Assembly (NCBI RefSeq): GCF_900142915.1
Contig: NZ_FRCM01000005.1
Coordinates: 248,001 to 312,000, forward strand
DNA length: 64,000 bases
Source: Mucilaginibacter sp. OK098
Lineage (GTDB): Bacteria > Bacteroidota > Bacteroidia > Sphingobacteriales > Sphingobacteriaceae
Reading direction: 5' to 3'
A program made the translations under genes and the position numbers. How positions within the stretch are numbered: position 1 is the stretch's first letter; every line of letters starts with the position of its first letter. This document shows, in pieces, positions 41,538 to 49,244 of this stretch. A model generated the notes under the pieces. That model was not told where the DNA came from and ran no database searches. It saw only the letters and a program-made list of their open reading frames with translations.

Positions 41538-42665
41538 TCAACCATTCCCCTCCTTCAGCAACCGCTCCGCCTTTGTATGCGTTATCCCCATTTCGGCTGC
41601 TATCTCCCTGAAGCTTTTGCCCTGTAGTTTAAGTTCGGCAGCTTGGGTTCTTAACGCTTCGCGATCCTCATTATCTGGCTGGCGCAGGTGTTCCCATTCG
41701 CGGCCATAGCCCATAAATTCGTATTGCAGAAAGTTGTAGGGCTTGCTGATGTTAAACAGGCACACATTGTCGGCGCCATACACCTCTTCGGTATTGCGCT
41801 GCTTTACCTGTTTAACATAGCGGATGCTCTTGTCCTTTGCGCTCTCGCCAATGGCAAATGCGCTGTCGCAAAAGTTCATGAGCATTTTGCTGCCTTGCAG
41901 GTCGTTGCGGGTAATGGGGCGTGCGGCATCGCGTTTGGGTGTGTGTGCCAGCGCCAGTATACTAAGGCCGAACTTGCTTTTAAGCGCCTTAAGCTGCTTC
42001 ATTAGCGGCAGGGCATCTTTGGCACGTTCGGTTTCGCTGCGCAGATAGGTTAGGTTGTCGATAATAAGTACCGTGGCGCCGCTGCTAACAACCAGGTTTT
42101 CTATCTGGTGGTTCAAAAAATCCTCGAAACAGGGAAACTCCTTCGGTACGGTGTGCATAGGGTCAAGCTCGGCACGCAGAAAATCGCTGCTGAAACCATA
42201 GTGATACTTGTAATCAGACGAATACCTGGCTTCAAATTGCTTATCGGCCAGCTCAAAATCAAAGTAAAGGATACTCTGCTGACCGGCCTCCAGCCTGAAC
42301 GGACCTATTTGCTCATCCCTGCTGATGCTATCGCCCACCTGCACGGCAAGGATAGATTTGCCCAGGTTACTATCGGCAAACAGGATACACAGCTCGCCCT
42401 GGAACCAAAACTCGCCGAAAAGCATTTTGGGGATAGGGCGTTTACTGGCGCGCTCCATCCAGTCGGTGGCGCTGCGGAGGCGGAATAATTGATTACCATG
42501 GTCAGGCTGGGCTGCGTCGGGTTGCAGCAGGCGGGTTATCTCCTGGCCGATAACATCTGGGTTGATGCCCTGTTGCCCGCCGGTTGACGGGACGTTTTGC
42601 GGATGTGACATAAATAAAGAGGTTTTAAAGAAATTTATTATTGTGTTTAGTATGCTGATTAGCAT
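41538..42665 (-). CDS. AAA family ATPase (RepA/RecA-like) of mobile-element type
   Basis: 375 residues from 42665, or 357 from an internal ATG at 42611 (MSHPQN), which is also plausible. Walker A is ADSNLGKS at 97-104 of the long form. Walker B is LIIDNLTYL near 205. QGSKMLMNFCDSAFAIGES is typical of RepA/DnaB-like helicase loaders. The C-terminus is a small helix-turn-helix (REIAAEMGITHTKAERLLKE). With the DUF6371/Toprim gene it forms a primase-helicase-like pair often carried by Bacteroidota mobile elements. No integrase or mobilisation gene is visible in the window, so mobility is not demonstrated. Confidence 0.8.
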   Translation of the reverse strand: MLISILNTIINFFKTSLFMSHPQNVPSTGGQQGINPDVIGQEITRLLQPDAAQPDHGNQLFRLRSATDWMERASKRPIPKMLFGEFWFQGELCILFADSNLGKSILAVQVGDSISRDEQIGPFRLEAGQQSILYFDFELADKQFEARYSSDYKYHYGFSSDFLRAELDPMHTVPKEFPCFEDFLNHQIENLVVSSGATVLIIDNLTYLRSETERAKDALPLMKQLKALKSKFGLSILALAHTPKRDAARPITRNDLQGSKMLMNFCDSAFAIGESAKDKSIRYVKQVKQRNTEEVYGADNVCLFNISKPYNFLQYEFMGYGREWEHLRQPDNEDREALRTQAAELKLQGKSFREIAAEMGITHTKAERLLKEGNG

Positions 42666-42692
42666 AGTTTATTGAATGGTTTTCGGTTTGTA

Positions 42693-42745
42693 CTGTATCG
42701 CGTGTATCGTCTGTATCGTTACATGGAAACGATACAGCGATACAG
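42693..42745. repeat. CTGTATCG hairpin upstream of DUF262 gene
   Basis: CTGTATCGCGTGTATCG words (42693-42720) face CGATACAGCGATACAG (42730-42745). It lies between the divergently transcribed AAA ATPase and DUF262 genes. Confidence 0.85.
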
Positions 42746-42920
42746 AATGGCTATATTGTTTTATGTTGATGGATGAGCAGGCGGTAAAACCAAGCTTAAC
42801 TGTTGCAGAAAAGCAACAGGGGTAAAGGTATGGATTATTTCTGGATTAGTAAAGAAATTTTAAAGAAAATTAAATGATAAAAAAGATGTACGTTTGGGTA
42901 TATATCTAGTATACTTATAT

Positions 42921-43970
42921 ATGAAAAATTTTGACAGTAGAACTTATAGCGTAAATGATTTTTTAGAGTGGTTTGATAATAAACAACTAGAATTGAATCC
43001 GAAATTTCAAAGACGCTCTGTTTGGACTGATATCGCACGTTCTTATTTGATGGATACTATTGTAAGGGGCAAACCAATACCTAAGGTTTTTATAAGGCAA
43101 AAATTAAATATTCAAACTAGACAATCGGTTAGAGAGGTTGTAGATGGTCAACAGAGACTAAAAACTATTCTTTCCTTTCTTAAAGATGGTTTTAAGATAA
43201 ATAAAAAACATCACCCATTATATGGGGGATTATACTTTTCACAACTAAATACTGTAGACGACGGTATACAAACCAATATTTTAAATTACGAAATTTCGAC
43301 TGATTTACTAGTTAATATGCCCGATTCTGAAGTGTTGGATATCTTTAGCCGGTTAAATTCTTATTCAGTAACGTTAAATGAGCAAGAAAAAATTAACGCT
43401 AATCACTTTGGTCCATTCAAAACCTTGGCAGATCGTATTGCACACACGTTTAATCAATTCTGGATTGAAAATAAAATCTTAAAAGAGCCTGAGATTTTGA
43501 GAATGGGAGATGTGACTTTAGTCGCGGATCTATTGATAGCAATGATTGAAGGAATAAAAAGTAAAAAACAAATCAAAAATTTTTACGATCAATATGAGAA
43601 AGATTTTGATTATGATGTTGAAATACTAGAAACCAATTTCGCAAACACTTTAATAGCAATTGGCGATATATTTAATGGTGAATTAAAAACTTCAGAACTG
43701 CGCCGTATTCATTTATTTTACAGTTTATTTACTACAATTTATCATTGCAAATATGGAATACCTAATTTAAACACACATAGACCCAGTGATGATATAACAT
43801 ATGCAAAAATCGCAAGTAGACTAGATAGTATAAACTCATTGTTTGAGTCTGATCATTATATTTTATTGCCTGAAGAAGTCAGATTTTTAGAAGATAGTAG
43901 GCGGGCGACTACTGATACAAATGTACGTGTAAGACGAACTGATTATATGCTTAATTTGATAGTTAGTTAA
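42921..43970 (+). CDS. DUF262 (ParB/GmrS-like) domain protein of putative defence pair
   Basis: 349 residues from the ATG at 42921; a TTG at 42894 is the only longer option. The N-terminal DUF262 fold is clear: YSVNDFLEWFDNKQLELNPK, FQRRSVW, and the catalytic-type DGQQR at 75-79 (VVDGQQRLKT). The remainder is a helical region (FSRLNSYSVTLNEQEKINAN near 150, with the Leu-Asn and Asn motif) without the C-terminal DUF1524 HNH part of full GmrSD proteins. DUF262 uses nucleotide to drive cleavage in GmrSD. It is much more AT-rich than its neighbours and is joined to the HEPN gene by TAATG overlap. Confidence 0.85.
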   Translation: MKNFDSRTYSVNDFLEWFDNKQLELNPKFQRRSVWTDIARSYLMDTIVRGKPIPKVFIRQKLNIQTRQSVREVVDGQQRLKTILSFLKDGFKINKKHHPLYGGLYFSQLNTVDDGIQTNILNYEISTDLLVNMPDSEVLDIFSRLNSYSVTLNEQEKINANHFGPFKTLADRIAHTFNQFWIENKILKEPEILRMGDVTLVADLLIAMIEGIKSKKQIKNFYDQYEKDFDYDVEILETNFANTLIAIGDIFNGELKTSELRRIHLFYSLFTTIYHCKYGIPNLNTHRPSDDITYAKIASRLDSINSLFESDHYILLPEEVRFLEDSRRATTDTNVRVRRTDYMLNLIVS

Positions 43971-44593
43971 TGTCTCTATTAGATTGTTTAAATAATTATC
44001 GTAACTCAATTGCGGAAGCCAATAGTTTTTTAGCAATGGCTTTTCAAAAAGACTCTACAGGTAGTTATTTACTTCAGGCAAATCAACGGAACTTTATTAC
44101 TGATTCATCTTTTCTTAAAATGTTTATCGCATGGGAGACATTTATAGAAAGTGCATTTCTAAATTATATGCTTGGTGAGTTGTCAATCAATGGTAACAGC
44201 ATAATTCGATATGTTCAACCATTGGATTATGCACACGCTAACAAGATTCTGATCGGCACTCAAAAATATGTAGATTGGTCAAATCCTGAAATAATAAAAA
44301 GATTGAGCAATCTTTATTTTAAGCCCAGCAATATTATTGATACTTATATAAGCTCTGCAATGACTGACTTATTTGATTTAAAAACTATAAGGAATGCTGC
44401 AGCACATCTTACCTCAACTACTCAAACTCAAATAGTATCGCTAGGAAATAGATTGTTAAATATTAATAATCCAACCCTTACAGTATCTGATTTGATTTTA
44501 TCTTTTGACCCAATGGTTTCTACTTCGGTTACTGTATTAACTTCTTATTTAACAAAGCTTGATATACTAGCGGAGGGAATTGCAAATGGATAA
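43970..44593 (+). CDS. HEPN-type nuclease-like partner (MAE_28990-like)
   Basis: 207 residues, all helical. The signature RNAAAH at 141-146 (R-x4-H, KTIRNAAAHLTS) is the catalytic motif of HEPN ribonucleases. The segment FLKMFIAWETFIESAFLNYM (about 48-67) resembles the N-terminal helices of the MAE_28990/MAE_18760 HEPN family. It overlaps the DUF262 stop by one base, so the two proteins are made together. HEPN toxins cleave RNA in abortive-infection systems; activity here is inferred from the motif. Codon use is AT-rich like its partner, suggesting joint acquisition. Confidence 0.72.
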   Translation: MSLLDCLNNYRNSIAEANSFLAMAFQKDSTGSYLLQANQRNFITDSSFLKMFIAWETFIESAFLNYMLGELSINGNSIIRYVQPLDYAHANKILIGTQKYVDWSNPEIIKRLSNLYFKPSNIIDTYISSAMTDLFDLKTIRNAAAHLTSTTQTQIVSLGNRLLNINNPTLTVSDLILSFDPMVSTSVTVLTSYLTKLDILAEGIANG

Positions 44594-44660
44594 AATTAAG
44601 CGCATCCTTAAAGTAATCAATATTGATCCCGAGTTAATTAGTGTAGTTTATATCTCCCGC

Positions 44661-44715
44661 ATTGTATCGCCTGTATCACCACCAACCAACAATACAGACG
44701 ATACACGCAATACAG
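44661..44715. repeat. CTGTATCG family hairpin, downstream of HEPN
   Basis: TTGTATCGCCTGTATC faces GATACACGCAATACAG. First of three hairpins right of the HEPN gene. Confidence 0.8.
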
Positions 44716-44718
44716 TTT

Positions 44719-44807
44719 GAACCATGATTTTCCTGATTAAATGATGGCCATGATGCTGTCCGTCTGCAAATCATCAGGCAAATCAATAAATCCTTTAATC
44801 ATGGTTC
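44719..44807. repeat. GAACCATGATT family hairpin
   Basis: Arms at 44719-44738 and about 44781-44807. Related to 26612-26700. It separates two CTGTATCG hairpins. Confidence 0.75.
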
Positions 44808-44815
44808 AAAAACTA

Positions 44816-44868
44816 CTGTATCGCTTGTATCGTTGTGGTGAAACGATACAGTGTTACAGGCGATACAT
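44816..44868. repeat. CTGTATCG family hairpin, inner-right border
   Basis: CTGTATCGCTTGTATCG words face CGATACAGTGTTACAGG and CGATACAT. Mirrors the left-border copy at 40366-40417. Confidence 0.8.
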
Positions 44869-44876
44869 CACCATCA

Positions 44877-45044
44877 CGTCATTGCGAGGCTGGTTGCTCG
44901 CAACCTGATTCGAAGCAATCTCTACGCCATCCATGCATCGGAGTAAAAGCTATGTGGTTACTAATCATGCGGCTGTAAGGTCCTATTAGCATAAAGGTTT
45001 GTTGATTGTCCTCTGCAGAGGTTGCTTCGTTCCTCGCAATGACG
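44877..45044. repeat. GTCATTGCGAG family hairpin, outer-right border
   Basis: CGTCATTGCGAGG at 44877-44889 pairs with CCTCGCAATGACG at 45032-45044. The whole gap 44594-45159 holds only these hairpins. Confidence 0.85.
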
Positions 45045-45159
45045 CGCGGAGAACTATTTTGTATCACCAACTAACAATACAAGCAATCCAACAATTCCAC
45101 CCCTCCCCAAATACTTAATCCCCAATCCGCACGTTATCAACAAAATAAACCTAATCAAT

Positions 45160-45855
45160 ATGATCAACCTAAGAAAAAATCACGCAACCCGGCTGTACAG
45201 GTATGTATTGCTGCTGCCCTTTATTGTATTAAGCCTGTGTTTTATCAGTCCTGCCAAGGCCGGTACGGTGGCAATTAAAACAACAGTTGCCGATACCACC
45301 CCCATGAAAGCCTTTGAAGGCATTTACCAGCTTAAGAGCAACCAGCATGGTTATATACAAATTTCTGTTGCCAATAAAACCCTGCTTGCCAAAGTTATTG
45401 ACGGTAAAAAGCAATTTGTGTTAACCCGCAAAGGCGATCTTACCTTTGAAACAATGGACAATGACGGCGATGAAACCATCCCAATTACCTTCACCAAAAG
45501 CGATGCCGGCGAAATTACCGGGGCTGCCGTGGGAGATAAAGACCAGCTTACCAGAGTTAAAAATTATACGCCCGCAAAGGAGCTTAAACTAACCGCCGCT
45601 CAGCTAAAGGCCTACGAAGGCAAGTATGAGTTTGAGGAAAGAAAGGGTACTTTTTTAACCATAACCGCCACCGCCGATGGCCTGGTGCTTAAACAGCTTT
45701 GGGATAACCAGGAGATAAGCTTTAAAGCCGTTGCCGATAACGAGTTTTTAAATAATGACTCCATGTTTCCGCTAAAATTCACTATGGATGCAGGCGGCAA
45801 TGCCATTAAGGTGCTGGCCTTTAACAGGGATAGCTGGGATAAAGTGAAGGAGTAA
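45160..45855 (+). CDS. Exported protein with two DUF3471-like repeats
   Basis: 231 residues. A signal peptide ends near AKAGT (residue 34). Two similar beta domains follow (about 48-128 and 147-228): the first begins AFEGIYQLKSNQHGYIQISV, the second AYEGKYEFEERKGTFLTITA, each then having a Phe-Lys-Phe-like strand. This is the DUF3471 pattern usually found after serine beta-lactamase-like domains, here free-standing. It is likely periplasmic, with unknown ligand. Transcribed alone, beside the right border of the accessory block. Confidence 0.65.
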   Translation: MINLRKNHATRLYRYVLLLPFIVLSLCFISPAKAGTVAIKTTVADTTPMKAFEGIYQLKSNQHGYIQISVANKTLLAKVIDGKKQFVLTRKGDLTFETMDNDGDETIPITFTKSDAGEITGAAVGDKDQLTRVKNYTPAKELKLTAAQLKAYEGKYEFEERKGTFLTITATADGLVLKQLWDNQEISFKAVADNEFLNNDSMFPLKFTMDAGGNAIKVLAFNRDSWDKVKE

Positions 45856-45857
45856 TG

Positions 45858-45885
45858 CCGAACCGGGATTTTAGGATTTAAAGGA
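45858..45885. repeat. Single GAACCGGGATT arm
   Basis: GAACCGGGATTTTAGGATTT followed by AAAGGATT begins 3 nt after the stop of the previous gene; it matches the left arm of the 53434-53530 hairpin. Confidence 0.6.
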
Positions 45886-45954
45886 TTAGATGATCTTATT
45901 TGGTGGCAATCGCATACTTTACATGCGGGTGCAAGGTTCTCTATGAGAGACCCT

Positions 45955-46141
45955 CAATGCTATTAAGTTAAGGACACCTTAAACATTTAGCCCCCTCTAA
46001 ATCTCCCCCGGCAGGGGAGACTTTAGCTTCGCCCGCGTTTGTTTTTTTTCAAGTCCTCCCTACCGGGGAGGATTTAGGTGGGGCATTTGGACGAAGTTAT
46101 GTGGTTAGTATAGCCAACATTCTCTTAACTTAATAGCATTG
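45955..46141. mobile_element. MITE-like element with 18-bp terminal inverted repeats
   Basis: 18-bp perfect outer arms CAATGCTATTAAGTTAAG (45955-45972) and its complement (46124-46141) enclose an inner hairpin of CCCCCTCTAAATCTCCCC words (45990-46084). A second copy with the same inner hairpin and related flanks is at 58754-58955. No transposase. This fills the 45856-46179 gap. Confidence 0.65.
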
Positions 46142-46179
46142 AAGAGCCCCCACAGGTACAGGAAGAGAGATTTATGCAA

Positions 46180-46554
46180 TTATTCGTTATGCATAACCGC
46201 AGGATCATTTTCCAGCTTTAGGCTTTCTGTATGGATGGCGTTCATTAGTTCCTCAATAAACTCGGGCGAGAGGCCTTCTTTTTTGCCGGTCTCTTTAGCC
46301 TTATCAACCACCTGTTTAAACCGGGCCGCCTGCAGGGGGGCAATATGGTTTTTGGCTTTGTAGGTACCAATCTCCCTTACAATTCTTTCCCGTTCGCCAA
46401 TGGTTTTTATCAGCTGGTTATCAAGCGAATCAATTTTAGCCCTGGCCGCATCAAATTCAGCTTTGGTATTTATGGGTTTTGATTGGGCATGAGCTGCGCT
46501 GTAACCAAGCAGCGTGGCGACTGTTATTAATAAAATGATTTTAATGCTTTTCAT
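46180..46554 (-). CDS. Exported chorismate mutase (AroQ type)
   Basis: 124 residues. A signal peptide (MKSIKIILLITVATLLGYSA, cut near AHAQS) precedes a helical chorismate mutase domain: RAKIDSLDNQLIKTIGERER with the Arg/Asp start motif, VREIGTYKAKNHIAPLQAAR (Lys and Gln region), and the final helix FIEELMNAIHTESLKLEN. AroQ converts chorismate to prephenate. A secreted enzyme has no known chorismate supply in the periplasm, so its role is puzzling; monofunctional exported forms (*AroQ) are known in some bacteria. Transcribed alone. Confidence 0.85.
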   Translation of the reverse strand: MKSIKIILLITVATLLGYSAAHAQSKPINTKAEFDAARAKIDSLDNQLIKTIGERERIVREIGTYKAKNHIAPLQAARFKQVVDKAKETGKKEGLSPEFIEELMNAIHTESLKLENDPAVMHNE

Positions 46555-46644
46555 ATGCTTTAGTTTGATGATGGCTAAAATCAGGATAATATTTTAAAAT
46601 TTAATAAAATTTGAGGAATGTATGAACCGATGATCGTTCGCATT

Positions 46645-46935
46645 CGCAGCAGGGCGTTGCCCAGCGCTGGCATATTAGACCCCTTCAGGGCCCGAGAATT
46701 TAAAGATCTAAATTAGACTCGCAAAGCCCTGAAAGGGCTAAATCCATCAGCGCAGCAGGGCGTTGCCCAGCGCTGGCATATTAGACCCTTTCAGGGTCCG
46801 AGAATTTAGAAATACGCAAAGCCCTGAAGGGGCTAAATCCATCAGCGCAGGGCATCGCCCTGCTGCTAAATTAGAAATGGGCAAAGCCCTGAAAGGGCTA
46901 AATCCATCAGCGCTGGGCAACGCCTTGCTGCTGCG
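46645..46935. repeat. Tandem array of about 105-bp palindrome-rich units
   Basis: Two near-full units (46645-46750 and 46752-46850) and a truncated third (46848-46935), with shared blocks GCAGCAGGGCGTTGCCCAGC, CATATTAGACCC, and AAAGCCCTGAAAGGGCTAAA ending TCCATCAG. Each unit carries the internal palindrome GCCCTGAAAGGGC. The 46555-47017 gap otherwise holds only the blaI promoter. Confidence 0.8.
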
Positions 46936-46982
46936 ATAAAACACCGAAAATGAAAAAATCTTTCAAAAAAATAACATAATAC

Positions 46983-47013
46983 TTGCAACGTACGTTTTTA
47001 ATACATACCTTTG
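46983..47013 (+). promoter_or_regulatory. blaI promoter with palindromic operator
   Basis: A -33 TTG (46983-46985) and a -7 box TACCTTTG (47006-47013) are 20 nt apart, the Bacteroidota spacing. The 10-bp palindrome AACGTACGTT (46987-46996) sits in the spacer and could be the BlaI-like operator. Confidence 0.55.
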
Positions 47014-47017
47014 ATTC

Positions 47018-47422
47018 ATGACATTGTTTAAAAAGGATATGGCCACAGAAATAGTACCCACAAAAACCGAAATGGATGTGTTGCAGGTACTATGGCATTA
47101 CGGACCTTCAACCGTTCGTTTTGTGCACGATAAGCTGAATGAGCAAAAAGAAATTGTACAATACACGTCAACTTTAAAGCTGATGCAGGTGATGAAAGAA
47201 AAAGGGATGCTTGAGCGCGATGAAACCAATATGAAGCATATTTACAGCGCAGCGGTTGCCGAAGATAAAGTAAAAGGCAATATGCTGGGTCGCTTTGTTG
47301 ATTCGATGTACAATGGTTCGCCAAGCAATTTGATGATGGCCCTGCTTGATAATGATAAAACATCGGGCGATGAATTGCAGAAAATAAAAGAGATGTTAAG
47401 CAAAATGGATAACGTTAAATAA
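47018..47422 (+). CDS. BlaI/MecI-type repressor
   Basis: 134 residues from 47018; ATG 47039 (MATEIVPTK) is a better fit if transcription starts just below the -7 box at 47006-47013. The winged helix is clear: TKTEMDVLQVLWHYGPSTVR (helices 1-2), VQYTSTLKLMQVMKEKGMLE (recognition helix and wing) and a C-terminal dimerisation part. It probably binds its own promoter and is removed when the neighbouring M56 peptidase is triggered. The stop is 6 nt before the next start, so it forms an operon with the peptidase. Function as a beta-lactam sensor is not implied; many such pairs sense other stress. Confidence 0.9.
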   Translation: MTLFKKDMATEIVPTKTEMDVLQVLWHYGPSTVRFVHDKLNEQKEIVQYTSTLKLMQVMKEKGMLERDETNMKHIYSAAVAEDKVKGNMLGRFVDSMYNGSPSNLMMALLDNDKTSGDELQKIKEMLSKMDNVK

Positions 47423-47428
47423 TTTACG

Positions 47429-49039
47429 ATGCACTTACTTTTAATAAGCACCACAATAAACAAAATGATCACAGCTTTTAGCTGGATGCTGATCCATTCA
47501 TTATGGCAGGGATTGTTTTTGGCCATTGTTACCGGTGCGGCATTGGTGCTTGCTAAAAGGGCAAGTTCGGCATACAGGTATAACCTGGCGCTTATTTTAT
47601 TTATGTTGTTTATTGCAGTCTGCGGCTTAACTTTTGTTTATGAGTGGCAAAGCGCAGCAGCTGCCACCGTTTTAACGCCCTTTACCGGTAATATTGGCGT
47701 TAACGCATCATCATTGTTCTTTAACGTGCACAGTGTTAAGCAGCTTGTTAAAACGTTTACCGATTATTTTTCAGCAAATGCGCCATTCATTATATTGATC
47801 TGGTTTATGGTTTTTCTGTTCAAAAGCGTAAAAATGATCTCGTGCCTGGCTTATAATCAGCGCATCCGTAATTACCAGGTTTACCAGCCATCGGAATTTT
47901 GGGTGAACAAGGTTAACCTGTTCTCTGAAAAACTGAAGATCACCAAAGCTGTAAAATTGCTGCAATCGGGTTATATTAAAGTACCTGTGGTGGTGGGCCA
48001 TTTAAAGCCTGTTATTTTAATGCCTGTAGGCTTGCTGGCCGGGTTACCTATGGAGCAGGTTGAAGCTATTTTATTGCATGAGCTTGCCCATATAAAACGC
48101 AACGATTACTTCATTAACTTTTTACAAAACGTTGCTGAAGCGGTGTTTTTCTTTAACCCGGGTTTATTATGGATCTCGTCTCTTTTAAAAGAAGAGCGCG
48201 AGAATTGCTGCGATGATATTGCCTTGCAGCAAACCAATAATAAGATAGAGCTTGTAAAGGCGCTTGTGAGCTTTAAAGAGCATGAGCTTTACGGCTCGGC
48301 TTATGCCACGGCGTTTCCGGGCAAAAAGAACTACCTGATGCGCAGGGTAGTGCGGATCATGCATAATAAAAATAAGACCTTCGGACGGAGTGAAAAGATA
48401 TTTTTTATAACAAGTATTTTATTATTCGGCCTGATAGTAACAACTGCCGCCGTTGCCCGGATAAAAGAATATACAAAAGCATCGTTTAAAGAAGCTGCTC
48501 CTATCAGCAAAACAACTGTTGAGCCGACCATGACTGTTATAACAGCAATAGCTGCAAAAAAAGTAAGGTTAAACAAAAGACATGGTGGTCTACCGCTCAG
48601 ATCAAAAATGATAAACGGCATAGCTGGCATAAATAAGGCTGAAGCTATTGAAGTCGCGGAAAATGTAAAAATTAACCGGGTTGAACCAGCAGAAGCCGCT
48701 AGCATTAAGCAGCCGGAAATTATAAAACAACAGGCCGATAACGGCAGCACACAGGCAGAGAAGGACAGGAGAAACGCAGAACAGGCCCGGATTCAGTCGG
48801 AACGGGATAGGAAAGAAGCGGAGCAAAGCAGGATGCAGGCCATGAAAGACCAGGAACAGGCCAGGCAGGATAGGATTCAGGCAGAAAAAGACCGGGCACA
48901 GGCAGATCTGGATAGGGCACAAGCGGTGAAAGACCGTGCGCAGGCAGATAAAGACCGCGCACAAGCTGTAAAAGACCGTGCACAGGCCGAGCTTGACAGG
49001 CAACAATTTGCCAAGAACAAGGCTAGTGTAAGCGGATAA
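47429..49039 (+). CDS. M56 family (BlaR1-like) membrane metallopeptidase with repeat tail
   Basis: 536 residues. Four membrane helices in the first 330 residues surround the zinc site HELAH (His217, Glu218, His221) in VEAILLHELAHIKRND. This is the BlaR1-type gluzincin that cleaves the partner BlaI-like repressor. It lacks a penicillin-sensor domain; instead the C-terminal about 97 residues are repeats of the seven-residue unit (A/V)-x-x-DR-(A)-Q, as in QAEKDRAQADLDRAQAVKDR. The same unit fills the next gene's product. It may serve as a coiled-coil bridge. It starts 6 nt after the BlaI-like gene. Confidence 0.9.
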   Translation: MHLLLISTTINKMITAFSWMLIHSLWQGLFLAIVTGAALVLAKRASSAYRYNLALILFMLFIAVCGLTFVYEWQSAAAATVLTPFTGNIGVNASSLFFNVHSVKQLVKTFTDYFSANAPFIILIWFMVFLFKSVKMISCLAYNQRIRNYQVYQPSEFWVNKVNLFSEKLKITKAVKLLQSGYIKVPVVVGHLKPVILMPVGLLAGLPMEQVEAILLHELAHIKRNDYFINFLQNVAEAVFFFNPGLLWISSLLKEERENCCDDIALQQTNNKIELVKALVSFKEHELYGSAYATAFPGKKNYLMRRVVRIMHNKNKTFGRSEKIFFITSILLFGLIVTTAAVARIKEYTKASFKEAAPISKTTVEPTMTVITAIAAKKVRLNKRHGGLPLRSKMINGIAGINKAEAIEVAENVKINRVEPAEAASIKQPEIIKQQADNGSTQAEKDRRNAEQARIQSERDRKEAEQSRMQAMKDQEQARQDRIQAEKDRAQADLDRAQAVKDRAQADKDRAQAVKDRAQAELDRQQFAKNKASVSG

Positions 49040-49244
49040 AAGATGGGGATATAATTTAAATTCTTTACAATAATTACAACCTTTTAAACTAAATAAACGG
49101 CTAAAAGAATAATACAGATGGCGCACCTGTATTAGAGGTAAGGCTCTATTTATATATCAACAAAACAGGCAATTTTTTAAAATGACCGCAAAAGCGGAAT
49201 GAAATGCTATTGCCCAATTTTTAACCTTAAAATCAAAAAAGAAA

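Noticed and set aside
40366..44868. CTGTATCG hairpins as recombinase (att or dif) sites
   Set aside because: Several copies differ in spacing and length, and they fit the general word-hairpin class better than a fixed recombination site.
40229..45044. Complete integrative or conjugative element
   Set aside because: No integrase, relaxase, or transfer genes are visible and no direct att-like repeats at the ends; only hairpins.
46645..46935. CRISPR-like tandem array
   Set aside because: The units are about 105 bp with no regular short repeat and spacer, and no cas genes are nearby.
47429..49039. Beta-lactam sensor BlaR1
   Set aside because: The penicillin-binding sensor domain is absent; only the M56 peptidase part and a repeat tail are present, and no beta-lactamase gene is near.
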